A stretch of DNA of 64,000 bases. It comes from CAWKAO01 sp963847665. GTDB lineage: Bacteria > Actinomycetota > Humimicrobiia > Humimicrobiales > Humimicrobiaceae. Under the pieces are notes generated by a model that ran no database searches, had not been told where the DNA came from, and saw only the letters and a list, made by a program, of their open reading frames with translations. Positions 19,020 to 27,598 of this stretch are shown piece by piece. Both the position numbers and the translations under genes were made by a program. The stretch is taken from the NCBI GenBank assembly GCA_963847665.1, contig CAWKAO010000003.1, forward strand, positions 124,001 through 188,000. The letters run 5' to 3'. The first letter of the stretch is position 1, and the number at the start of each line of letters is the position of its first letter.

Positions 19020-20687
19020 ATGGAATTAAAAAGCGGATATATAGATTTTATTCAAAGATATGTTCCTAAAGTACTGACTCATTTAGATAGAGACCCTGAT
19101 TCAATAAATTTCGGGTGTTGCGACAGAAATTACTGGCATCTCAGATCAAGTGACTTTGCTTCTGCTATTCTTCAGCAAACCAGTCTCACGCTTTCACTGT
19201 TATACAGCACTGATTTTGAAGGAAACAGGTATTACAAAAATCGTAATATATATGATTGGGCGATCGGTTCGATCGATTATTGGAAAAGAATTCAGCACCG
19301 TGATGGTTCTTTCAATGAGTATTTCCCAAATGAACATGGGTTTCCGCCCACTGCTTTTTCCTTATTTGCTATTGCCTATTCTTATATGCTTTTAAAACTT
19401 AATGACAATTCAGTAATAGATTCAATGCTTAAATCTGTAAAATGGCTTTCCCAAAGGGAAGAGTTTAAAGCATACAATCATGAAATAGCCTCAATAAGTG
19501 CCTTATACTGTACTTATCTGATAACAGACCAGAAGTGGATTCTAGAAGTTGTGAATAAAAAATTAGATGTTTTTCTAAGAGGCCAGTCTGGGGAAGGGTG
19601 GTTTCCAGAGCAAGGGGGCGCCGACCTCGGTTACCTGACAGTCACTTTTGATATGTTTTCTGAGTATTACTGGCTCAGCAGGGACAGTAAAGTTATTGAA
19701 CCATTAAATAAAGTTACAGATTTTATTAAATATTTCTGTCACCCTGATAAAACATATGGAGGTGAATACGGTTCAAGGAATACCATATATTTTTTACCCA
19801 GCAGTCTTGAAGTCTTATCCAGTATCGGAAATTTCAATGCTAAACAGATAAAAGATTTTTTATTTAAGAATACGGGTGGTTATGATTATTTCCAGAACTC
19901 TATCGACGACAGATACCTGCTTCATTATGTGATGCACTCTTTTTTAAGGGCTCTTCAAAAAGAAAATGAATTAAAAAAGGGAAACGGGACCAGTGATAAG
20001 AATAATTACCAGGAAAATCTACAATACAATTTCCATAAAGAGTTGCCCTGCTTTAAAAACCATGAAAAATATTTTTCAGATAGCGGCTTGCTAACCTTGA
20101 AAAATGACAATTATTTTGCGGTGGTCAGTGCAAAGAAAGGTGGGGTAATCAAAGTATTTGATTCTGGTAACGAGATATTTGCCGATTTTGGATTCAGGGC
20201 GATCCATAAAAATAATACGATTTCTGCAACTAACTGGCTTGATGATTCATATAAGATAAAAATTGAAAAAAATACTATAACAGTCAAAGGTTATTTCAAT
20301 AAAATAAAACTCCAGCATTCGTCCACTCTAAGGCATTTTCTACTACGGATTTTTTCCCCTTTTTTAAATAGTATTTTAAGGGAGTTTTTATATAAGAAAC
20401 TAATATTCATAGACAAACATTCAAATATCAAATTCGAAAGAACTATAAACCTAAGACATAGTAATATTCAAATAACAGATATTATCACTGATAATAATGA
20501 AATGCTACCCCTTCATTCAGCACCAAATATTTCATTAAGATTTGTTGCTTCAGATAAATTTTTCAGCAAGACTGACCTTCTGAGTGAAAAAAGGATCGAA
20601 CTGGATGGAGTAAAAGCCATAAAAATTATTCAGGATTTTAACGTTTTCTCGAAAAATACAAGTACCCTGGTTGAGAAGTTATCATGA
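19020..20687 (+). CDS. (alpha/alpha)-toroid protein, heparinase/lyase-like, cytoplasmic
   Basis: 555 residues with no signal peptide. Residues about 1-310 contain aromatic- and Gly-rich helical repeats (FGCCDRNYWHLRSSDFASA, RDGSFNEYFPNEHGFPPTAF, GEGWFPEQGGADLGYL). This is the look of an (alpha/alpha)6 toroid as in polysaccharide lyases and prenyltransferase-type barrels. Residues about 340-550 are beta-rich (FAVVSAKKGGVIKVFDSG), like the sandwich half of heparinase II/III proteins. Relatives sit in capsule loci, but their activity is mostly untested. The lack of an export signal argues against a secreted lyase. It overlaps the next GT2 gene by four bases (ATGA), so the two are translationally coupled. 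An AAAGG ribosome binding site precedes ATG 19020. Confidence 0.6.
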   Translation: MELKSGYIDFIQRYVPKVLTHLDRDPDSINFGCCDRNYWHLRSSDFASAILQQTSLTLSLLYSTDFEGNRYYKNRNIYDWAIGSIDYWKRIQHRDGSFNEYFPNEHGFPPTAFSLFAIAYSYMLLKLNDNSVIDSMLKSVKWLSQREEFKAYNHEIASISALYCTYLITDQKWILEVVNKKLDVFLRGQSGEGWFPEQGGADLGYLTVTFDMFSEYYWLSRDSKVIEPLNKVTDFIKYFCHPDKTYGGEYGSRNTIYFLPSSLEVLSSIGNFNAKQIKDFLFKNTGGYDYFQNSIDDRYLLHYVMHSFLRALQKENELKKGNGTSDKNNYQENLQYNFHKELPCFKNHEKYFSDSGLLTLKNDNYFAVVSAKKGGVIKVFDSGNEIFADFGFRAIHKNNTISATNWLDDSYKIKIEKNTITVKGYFNKIKLQHSSTLRHFLLRIFSPFLNSILREFLYKKLIFIDKHSNIKFERTINLRHSNIQITDIITDNNEMLPLHSAPNISLRFVASDKFFSKTDLLSEKRIELDGVKAIKIIQDFNVFSKNTSTLVEKLS

Positions 20688-21634
20688 CCGATTATTCCAT
20701 AATAATACCATGTTATAATGAGCAGGATAGCATAGAAGAGCTATATGATAGGCTATTAACTATCTTTAAAAGTTTAGGTGCCTCTTCTGAGATAATTTTT
20801 ATCGATGACGGCTCAATAGATGATACATGGGAGAAAATAATTGGTTTAAGCAAAAAGGACCCTGGAGTCAAGGGCGTCTCCTTCAGGCGGAATTTCGGAA
20901 AATCCATGGCATTTTCATGTGGCTTTGACCTTGCAATTGGTGAAGTGATATTTACTATTGATGGTGATCTGCAGGACACCCCGGAAGAGATCCCAAAATT
21001 CATTGAAAAATTGAATGAGGGGTATGACCTTGTTTCAGGCTGGAAAAGAAAAAGAAAAGATACTTTTGCCAAGGTAGCTGCTTCAAGGATATTTAATTTT
21101 TTTACATCTCGGTTGACTGGTGTTAGGATACATGACTTTAATTGCGGTTTTAAAGCCTATAGAAAAAAGGTCATAAAAAATCTTGATATTTATGGTGATC
21201 TTTTCCGTTTTATTCCTGCAATTGTGAAATGGAACGGGTTTAAGGTAGGGGAAATAGTAGTAGAGCATAATGTAAGGAAATATAGCAAATCAAAATATGG
21301 TCCGAGGCGATTATTGAGGGGGTTTTTTGACTTATTTACAATTCTATTTCTATCAAGATACTTAAGAAAACCACTGCATTTTTTTGGAGTTGTCGGGGGG
21401 GCAATATTATTGATAGGCTTTGGGATAAACCTGTATCTCGCGATTATATGGTTTCAGGGGCAGCTGATAGGAGGCAGGCCTTTACTTATTTTAGGGACCT
21501 TGCTAATGATCATAGGAATTCAATTTACAATGACAGGTTTGCTGGCAGAAATGATAGCACATTTCCAGACTAAAATGGACAGGTCAATATATCCTATCGC
21601 AGAAAAAACTGACAATATTGACAGGTTTAAATAA
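20684..21634 (+). CDS. GT2 polyprenyl-phosphate glycosyltransferase (GtrB/ArnC-like) with two C-terminal helices
   Basis: 316 residues. Motifs are YSIIIPCYNEQDSIEELYDR, IIFIDDGSIDDTW, RRNFGKSMAFSCGF, TIDGDLQDTPEEIP (metal-binding DGD), DFNCGFKAYRK and the basic VRKYSKSKYG. All are diagnostic of the GtrB/DPM1 branch that forms polyprenyl-P-glucose or a related donor. Two helices near 235-260 and 268-292 complete the GtrB architecture. Its ATG overlaps the stop of the toroid gene. Downstream is the AglD/YbhN-like membrane protein. Confidence 0.83.
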   Translation: MTDYSIIIPCYNEQDSIEELYDRLLTIFKSLGASSEIIFIDDGSIDDTWEKIIGLSKKDPGVKGVSFRRNFGKSMAFSCGFDLAIGEVIFTIDGDLQDTPEEIPKFIEKLNEGYDLVSGWKRKRKDTFAKVAASRIFNFFTSRLTGVRIHDFNCGFKAYRKKVIKNLDIYGDLFRFIPAIVKWNGFKVGEIVVEHNVRKYSKSKYGPRRLLRGFFDLFTILFLSRYLRKPLHFFGVVGGAILLIGFGINLYLAIIWFQGQLIGGRPLLILGTLLMIIGIQFTMTGLLAEMIAHFQTKMDRSIYPIAEKTDNIDRFK

Positions 21635-21685
21635 AAATTTATATTCAGATTTAAATAATATTAGATAAAATCCTCAACTTAAAAT

Positions 21686-22726
21686 ATGAGTAGCATAGCT
21701 TCCAAAATTTCGGGGAAAAAAACCCTGATAATTAGATTAACTGCCAGCCTGATTATAACTGGCAGTTTTATTTATTTTCTCGTTAAATACCTTGATATAA
21801 ATGATTTCAAACAGCTTTTTAGCAACATTAATATTTATTTTTTCCTGATGGCCCTTCTACTTCATTCTTTCGATTATGCTATCAGGAGTTTCAGGACAAT
21901 ACTTATACTGGACCTTAAAATGAAAAGCTTCAGTAATATGTTCTTTATGTATTCAAGATATTACCTGCTTAACAAGATCCTGCCTTTCAGGCTTGGGGAG
22001 CTTTCCTTTATTTATTTTCTAAAGAATGAATACAATACTTCATATGGCAAAGCAGTGGGGATACTTATTTATTTTCGTATCATAGACCTTCTGACTGTGC
22101 CTATTTTCTTTATAGCGGCATACTTGTTTAACTACTCAACCTTCCAGAGTGCAAACAATTCTGCAATCCTCGTAATATCTTTTATTTCTTTAATACTGAT
22201 TTTCTTAATCTTTATCTTTTTTAAGAGAATTTTAGATAAGTTGTATTATTTCTTTTTTTGGCTTTCAAAAAAGTTCAATTTTTTCCAAAAAAAATTATAT
22301 TTAAACCTACTTAAAAAACTTGAAAATTTTACCATTGAGACCAAAGCATTTATTAACTGGAAGACAAATTTAAACACTGCATTATTACTTCTCTTTGACA
22401 GGTTTTTGGTTTACCTTATTATGTTCCTGCTATTTATTGGTTTTGGTATAAAGATCAATTTTGGGATTTTTATCATAGCCTCAAGCCTATCTATCCTCAC
22501 CAATGTTCTTCCGATCAATGGAGTCGGCAATTTCGGGACATTTGAGGCCGGTTGGACATTTGGATTTATACTGGCCGGGTATAACAGGAACCTATCACTT
22601 GTTTCAGGCTTTGGCATTAATATAATTTATTTTATTTTTACTGTTGTCGTACTTATAATAGGTTTCTTTATTTCAGACTACAGAGCCAAATTTTTCAGGA
22701 CCGTCAGATCAAAAATAAAAAGATAA
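21686..22726 (+). CDS. LPG-synthase-TM/AglD-like (UPF0104) integral membrane protein
   Basis: 346 residues with about eight helices. Family marks are the DYAIRSFRTILIL segment, LPFRLGELSFIYFLKN after helix 3, and the late glycine-rich loop NVLPINGVGNFGTFEAGW. Members are found with GT2 enzymes in glycan loci. Proposed roles are flipping or transferring lipid-linked sugars, and the exact role is unsettled. It sits directly behind a GtrB-like gene (51 bases), which fits a flippase-type partner. The last gene of this forward run, it converges on the GT39 gene at 22763 with 36 bases between them. No clear ribosome binding site is seen. Confidence 0.75.
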   Translation: MSSIASKISGKKTLIIRLTASLIITGSFIYFLVKYLDINDFKQLFSNINIYFFLMALLLHSFDYAIRSFRTILILDLKMKSFSNMFFMYSRYYLLNKILPFRLGELSFIYFLKNEYNTSYGKAVGILIYFRIIDLLTVPIFFIAAYLFNYSTFQSANNSAILVISFISLILIFLIFIFFKRILDKLYYFFFWLSKKFNFFQKKLYLNLLKKLENFTIETKAFINWKTNLNTALLLLFDRFLVYLIMFLLFIGFGIKINFGIFIIASSLSILTNVLPINGVGNFGTFEAGWTFGFILAGYNRNLSLVSGFGINIIYFIFTVVVLIIGFFISDYRAKFFRTVRSKIKR

Positions 22727-22762
22727 CGTGGGCCTTTTCATAATGAAAAAAATAGCAACTTT

Positions 22763-24379
22763 TTACTTCAAGTAATAAGGATAATACCTTAATCTGTAGA
22801 CAGTCGAGATCTCCCCGCCATTAACAAGCACACTGTATACTTTATTTTTGGGATTCAGGTATTCGTCTTCTTCAAACCTGTGGTTAATGATCAAATATTC
22901 AGTCTCTTCGAGAGTATTGACAAAAACAAGGCGCTCTTTATCCTGTTCAGAAAACATATATTCAGCAGCTTCATTACTGCCTTCTCTGGTCGTATAAGTT
23001 ATCCTTTTCCTGTTATCTGTTTTTAAGATAAACTCCAGGGCGTCTTTATATGCCATGCCCCAGTAATCAAGTATAAACCTTCCTTTTACCACTTTCATAT
23101 CCCTGCCAGCAAGAATATTGTAATAGATGTATTGATAGGGATGCTGCCTGACCATAAGCTGGGTTATATATACCTGGTTCATGATAATAGCTGCAGCAAG
23201 AATCATAGCAGCAAGATTATAATATTTTATCTTTAACTTAGTAAATAATAGTCTATACATAAACTTTACTCCATTAAGGGCAAGTATCAGCAATGCCGGA
23301 TATATAAAATACATCTGCCGCCAGCCGTTATATAATGTTGAACCTAATATTATTACAGCAAGGACCGGAATAAAAAACCACATAATAGAGATAATGATAA
23401 ATTTATTCTCCAAATAATAATCTATAAGGCCCTTTCTGAAGTGGCTGAAAAAATATAAAAGTCCTATAAAGAATAGAATAGAGTAAGGTATTGGTGTCAT
23501 TAGCAAAATATTAACAGGTAAATAGTGCCATGGTAAATCAAAACTCGATAAATATTGCCCCATATATAAAAACCTTGTATCAAGGGGGAAATCAGACATT
23601 GTCTTTAATGCAGCGATAAAATTATTTAAGGGATCAGGAAGCAGCGCAGGCATCAAGGCAAGAAAAACTATTATTGTCACAAACAGATAAATAAGAAGAA
23701 TCATTATTTGTCTGTTAGTTTTTATATAAATGCTGTTATTAGTTTGTTTTTTTAATATTAATAGGTCAAGGATAAAAAATAATATTGTAAAAACAAAAAT
23801 AAGAATACTGATTATTCTTAGGCCAGTTGCAATTCCAGTAACAATCCCATGTAAAAATGCATAACTTGCAGACCGCTTTTGCAGAAACCTGTAAAGTGTA
23901 AAAATTGCAATAATAAATAATGATAAGAATGGCAAGTCTTTAGGATTATAAAATGAGTCAGCAAATATCCTAGGAGAAAGTACCAAAAAAACACTTCCAA
24001 GCAGGCCCAGTTTCCATGATTTAAAAATATTCCTGCAGAGAAAATAGAAAAATATCACTGAGGTATAAAACAGTATAAAAGTAGCGTAATGCCTTAAAAT
24101 AAATACTGTACTAGTATTATTAATATTAAAGATTCTTTCTATTATAGTTAAAATAAGGGTGAAGGTGGTGCCATGGTATTTGTTGATATGTCCATAAATA
24201 GACCTATCGTTTCTTAATAATAATTTTATTGCTGAAATACCAAGATTTTTTTGAGAATTTTCATCCCAGGTGATCCCATAGTCTTTGACAGATAAAATAC
24301 CAATTATCAAAAATATACTAAAAAATATTATTATAATTATCTTATGATTTCTATCCGTAAAGTCTTTGATTTTATCCAT
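22763..24379 (-). CDS. GT39-like membrane glycosyltransferase, paralogue 3 of 3
   Basis: 538 residues with about 11 helices. It shares all blocks of the genes at 5132 and 15171: DYGITWDENSQKNLG (the acidic pair is in WDEN), ILRHYATFILFY, LSPRIFADSFYNPKDLPF, LYNGWRQMYFIYPAL, HPYQYIYYN and DYWGMAYKDALEFI. Unlike the other two it is on the minus strand and precedes the UGM-like flavoprotein in map order. ATG 24379 has no ribosome binding site but has TATAAT eight bases upstream. Confidence 0.82.
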   Translation of the reverse strand: MDKIKDFTDRNHKIIIIIFFSIFLIIGILSVKDYGITWDENSQKNLGISAIKLLLRNDRSIYGHINKYHGTTFTLILTIIERIFNINNTSTVFILRHYATFILFYTSVIFFYFLCRNIFKSWKLGLLGSVFLVLSPRIFADSFYNPKDLPFLSLFIIAIFTLYRFLQKRSASYAFLHGIVTGIATGLRIISILIFVFTILFFILDLLILKKQTNNSIYIKTNRQIMILLIYLFVTIIVFLALMPALLPDPLNNFIAALKTMSDFPLDTRFLYMGQYLSSFDLPWHYLPVNILLMTPIPYSILFFIGLLYFFSHFRKGLIDYYLENKFIIISIMWFFIPVLAVIILGSTLYNGWRQMYFIYPALLILALNGVKFMYRLLFTKLKIKYYNLAAMILAAAIIMNQVYITQLMVRQHPYQYIYYNILAGRDMKVVKGRFILDYWGMAYKDALEFILKTDNRKRITYTTREGSNEAAEYMFSEQDKERLVFVNTLEETEYLIINHRFEEDEYLNPKNKVYSVLVNGGEISTVYRLRYYPYYLK

Positions 24380-24387
24380 TTGAAAAA

Positions 24388-24393
24388 ATTATA
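24388..24393 (-). promoter_or_regulatory. Candidate -10 box (TATAAT) for a leaderless GT39 transcript
   Basis: A perfect TATAAT on the minus strand ends eight bases before ATG 24379, and the gap (TTTTTCAA) contains no ribosome binding site. The transcript would start at or next to the ATG. No clear -35 box is seen. Confidence 0.38.
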
Positions 24394-24405
24394 TATTAAT
24401 TCTAT

Positions 24406-25797
24406 TTAACATTTACCGCTTAACGCACTGATAATTTTTTCAGCAGCATCAAAACCCATCTTGATCGCAATATGTCCATTGACATACTGAAACAGACCCT
24501 GCCTGCCTGCAGTTTCCAGATTATGTATTCCATCAAAGAAATCCTGCAGCTTTTTCAGATGCTTTTCATATCCAAGCTTATAGACCGGGTAACCATACCT
24601 GTACCTGTAGACATTTACCTCAAGAATATCATCTTTTGATGTTATATTTTCCCTGAAAACATCCTCCAGAGCTTTGCTCCTGCAATACTCATCATCGTTC
24701 CACCATATGTCATCTCCGCTGCTGCTTATTTCAGCAACAAGTATGGTCGTATCTGGCAGTACCGTATCATGGCTGAAGTAAGAAGAATCATATATTCGGT
24801 TAAAGCTGTGTTCCCTGAAATACATAAAAGAAACAGGTAAAACTTTTGGTTTATTTACAAGGATCCCGACAAATACAATGGACCTGAACTCTAAAAAATT
24901 AGCAGAGGCGATAATATCGGAAGACGGTACAGGATTTATACTTAAAATAGCTTCATTTATAGGCACTGTGCTTATGACTCCATCAAATTCATGGTTTTCT
25001 ATTCTATCACTTTTCTTTATTGAAACACTTGAGACATGACTATTATCAATATTTATATTGACCATCGATGAATTCAGGAGGATCTTCCCACCTGCCTTCC
25101 TGATCTCCTCTTCCATTTTCTCTATAATTCCCCTGTATCCCTTGGCAGTGGTAAAAAGCTGGCCATCGACATTTTCAACAAATTTTTCTGTACTATTTTT
25201 CCTGGAAAACCTTGTTCTTAACGGTGAGATCAATTTATTTAAAAATATGGAGGCAGAGATATTCGGTATTCTCTCCTTCGCAAATTCCGAAGAAAATTTA
25301 TCAGGATATATTCCCCAGACGTGATATATGTAATCTTTAAAAAAAAGCTCATACAATATCCTGCCATAAAAACCCAGCAGCACAGTCTCTGAATTTTCTT
25401 TTTCCGGTTTCCTGATCTTTCTCTGCAGATTATTCTTAACGAGGCTCAATATGGCCCTGAATACTATTTTTTTAGGGAGCTTTCTAAGCACCTCTATAAT
25501 AGAGAGCGGATAGACAAAATACTCATTTAAAAATTTGATGAGTATTGTCCTTTCAAACTTTATAAGCTCACTGCCAGCAATATTTTTTATTTCTTCAAGT
25601 ATTTCAGGGTTATTGGTATGAAAAAAATGGGGCCCGTATTCATAAATATTACTATTTATAATTTTCCCTGAAGCCAGCCCTCCGACATCATCAGACTTTT
25701 CAAATATGCTTACGTCATATCCTCTTCTTACCAGATACATGGCTGCGGACAAACCTGTTATACCTGCTCCTATCACAGCGATCTTCTCTTTAGGCAA
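24406..25797 (-). CDS. UDP-galactopyranose-mutase-like FAD-dependent oxidoreductase
   Basis: 463 residues. The FAD dinucleotide motif AVIGAGITGLSAAMYLVRRG lies at about 6-25, followed by EKSDDVGGLASG. Then comes YEYGPHFFHTNNPEIL, the GPHxFHT box typical of UGM and related NAD(P)-binding amine-oxidase-fold enzymes. NGHIAIKMGFDAAEKI closes the FAD site. At 463 residues it is longer than a standard bacterial UGM (about 370-390), and the middle diverges. A galactofuranose mutase is therefore possible, but a different sugar-modifying flavoenzyme is equally so. The start is TTG 25797 behind GGGGGAG. It begins 65 bases after the aminotransferase gene in the same direction. Confidence 0.66.
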   Translation of the reverse strand: MPKEKIAVIGAGITGLSAAMYLVRRGYDVSIFEKSDDVGGLASGKIINSNIYEYGPHFFHTNNPEILEEIKNIAGSELIKFERTILIKFLNEYFVYPLSIIEVLRKLPKKIVFRAILSLVKNNLQRKIRKPEKENSETVLLGFYGRILYELFFKDYIYHVWGIYPDKFSSEFAKERIPNISASIFLNKLISPLRTRFSRKNSTEKFVENVDGQLFTTAKGYRGIIEKMEEEIRKAGGKILLNSSMVNINIDNSHVSSVSIKKSDRIENHEFDGVISTVPINEAILSINPVPSSDIIASANFLEFRSIVFVGILVNKPKVLPVSFMYFREHSFNRIYDSSYFSHDTVLPDTTILVAEISSSGDDIWWNDDEYCRSKALEDVFRENITSKDDILEVNVYRYRYGYPVYKLGYEKHLKKLQDFFDGIHNLETAGRQGLFQYVNGHIAIKMGFDAAEKIISALSGKC

Positions 25798-25862
25798 ATA
25801 CCTTTTCTCCCCCTAAGGCTTGAATATTAAAAAAACCTTATTTTACCTTAAAACACTTTATT

Positions 25863-26981
25863 TTATAGCCCTGATTTTTTATCAAACGCCTTTATAGTAT
25901 CGATTATATAAGTCAGATCTTTTTCACTGAGGTTAGGGTGTAGGGGAATATTCAGTCCAACTTCATTTAAAAATTCCGAGTTCTTCAGTCTCAGATCCGT
26001 AGAACCATATATAGGGATCAGGTGCAAGGGCTGATACCGGAGTGTCGTATATATCCCATTTTCATACAAATATTTTGCAAGTTCATCCCGTTTATCATTA
26101 TTTAGCCTTATAAAATAGGTAAAATATGAGTGCTGTTCATTTTTTGCCGCATCTACTGGAGTCTCAAACCATCCAATATCTGAAAACTCCTGCTGGTAAA
26201 GCTCCCAGATCTTTTTCCTGTAAGCCTGCAGGCTGTCCAGTTTTCGGAGCTGTGCAAGCCCTATAGAGGCACTGACATCATCAGGGATCATCTTTACAAA
26301 AAAATCGACTACATTGTATTCCCACCATCTGTCTTTATTAGCAGAAGCTTCAAAACCTGACTTTTCTATACCACAATACCGTAATTTCCTGGCAAGCTCG
26401 GTGTGCTCCTGGTTTTTTGCAGTTATTCCTCCTGCCTCACCGATTGCCAGGTTTTTGACCCCATCAAAACTATAGGCACCTATGTCTCCTATGGTCCCAC
26501 AGTAACTGTCACCTATCTTGGAATCTATTGCATGGGCGGCATCCTCTATGATCGGTAGGCCAAATGTTTTTATGCCTTCCATCTCTACAGGTTTGCCTGC
26601 ATAATGTACGACCATAACAGCACCCGTATTTTTTGATATCCTTGGTTCTACTGTCCTGTAGGAGACATTCTGTGTTTCTGTTTCCACATCACAAAAGACA
26701 GGTTTGCACCCAGCTAGCACGATTGCAGTAGCACAGGATATCCAGGTAAGTGCAGGAAGTATTATCTCAGAACCCGGTGCAAGACCGAGAAGCCTTACAG
26801 CCATATAGAGGCTGTTTGAACCACTGTCAAGCAATATAAAATCCTTAGCTTTGAGCCTTTCTGCAAGACCTTCCTCAAATGCTTTTGTCTTTGGGCCTAT
26901 TCCTATCCACTGCTTTTCAATGCTTGTCCTTATTTCTTCAAGTTCTTCCTTACCCACTTTGGAACCAAAAACCGATATCAT
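25863..26981 (-). CDS. DegT/DnrJ/EryC1 sugar aminotransferase (PLP)
   Basis: 372 residues, the usual family length. Seen motifs: LDSGSNSLYMAVRLLGL, ILPALTWISCATAI, IIEDAAHAIDS (Asp147, which pairs with the PLP nitrogen, and His150) and GAYSFDGVKNLAIGEAGG with the Schiff-base lysine at about 176. The family transaminates keto-sugar nucleotides to amino sugars. With the GNAT enzyme at 27050 and rmlB at 36732 it could make an N-acylated amino-dideoxyhexose. The substrate position (C3 or C4) cannot be read. An excellent ribosome binding site (AGGAGG, 5 bases before ATG 26981) suggests strong independent translation. Confidence 0.87.
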   Translation of the reverse strand: MISVFGSKVGKEELEEIRTSIEKQWIGIGPKTKAFEEGLAERLKAKDFILLDSGSNSLYMAVRLLGLAPGSEIILPALTWISCATAIVLAGCKPVFCDVETETQNVSYRTVEPRISKNTGAVMVVHYAGKPVEMEGIKTFGLPIIEDAAHAIDSKIGDSYCGTIGDIGAYSFDGVKNLAIGEAGGITAKNQEHTELARKLRYCGIEKSGFEASANKDRWWEYNVVDFFVKMIPDDVSASIGLAQLRKLDSLQAYRKKIWELYQQEFSDIGWFETPVDAAKNEQHSYFTYFIRLNNDKRDELAKYLYENGIYTTLRYQPLHLIPIYGSTDLRLKNSEFLNEVGLNIPLHPNLSEKDLTYIIDTIKAFDKKSGL

Positions 26982-27049
26982 GCTTTCCTCCTAAAAAAGA
27001 TCAGAAAAATTTAAATAACAAATAAACTGGTGTCCACATAACTATCAGA

Positions 27050-27598
27050 TTAAAAGTTTTCTATATTATAATTTATATAACTTATTTTACCAGCATCAAG
27101 CTTCATATAGACATGGTCATCTCTTTTTTCTTTAAGTACAAAACCGTTTTTTTCATACCACCTTATTGCAGGGTTATCAGAAAGTACTCTTACGGTGATA
27201 TTTTTTTCATAATTATCTGCAATGTAGCTGCACATAAGAATAAGTGAAAAACTCATAATCCCCATTGAGGAAAACTTCTTTTCACCAAGTATTACATTGT
27301 AAATATCAATATCTTTTTCAAATAATCTGAAGCCAATACACCCTGCTTTGGCCTCAAGATAATTTACAATAAAAATATAGTCATCTTCTTTTTTTAAAAA
27401 ATTTCTAAACCATTTTTCCTGTTCATCCCTGGTGATGACTGATTTATTGAAAAAATACTGCCGGCGGTTATTTTTCCAGTTCCTGAGAAGCTCTATATCA
27501 TCAAAATCAGCAGTCCTGAGGCTTATTGTCCCTGGCTTTATGCCAAAGCTTTTCAGGCCATCAATCGAGGGTATTATTTTAAATTTATCTTTTACCAT
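27050..27598 (-). CDS. GNAT-family N-acetyltransferase, probably acting on an aminosugar
   Basis: 182 residues. RimJ/RimL-type GNAT features are present: ISLRTADFDDIELLRNWKNN, TRDEQEKWFRNFL, GCIGFRLFE, the acetyl-CoA loop region GEKKFSSMGIMSFSLIL, then LSDNPAIRWYEKNGFVLKEK at the end. The last is the common N-A-x-x-W-Y-E-K-x-GF finish. PseH-like enzymes of this shape acetylate amino-sugar nucleotides. Next to the DegT aminotransferase, that role is the likeliest here. The gene overlaps the GT4 gene by 14 bases; GAAGG precedes ATG 27598. Confidence 0.75.
   Translation of the reverse strand: MVKDKFKIIPSIDGLKSFGIKPGTISLRTADFDDIELLRNWKNNRRQYFFNKSVITRDEQEKWFRNFLKKEDDYIFIVNYLEAKAGCIGFRLFEKDIDIYNVILGEKKFSSMGIMSFSLILMCSYIADNYEKNITVRVLSDNPAIRWYEKNGFVLKEKRDDHVYMKLDAGKISYINYNIENF

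Noticed and set aside
22735..22749. TTTTCA-TAA-TGAAAA hairpin between convergent genes as a terminator
   Set aside because: The stem is only six A/T-rich pairs with no GC core, too weak to call as an intrinsic terminator.
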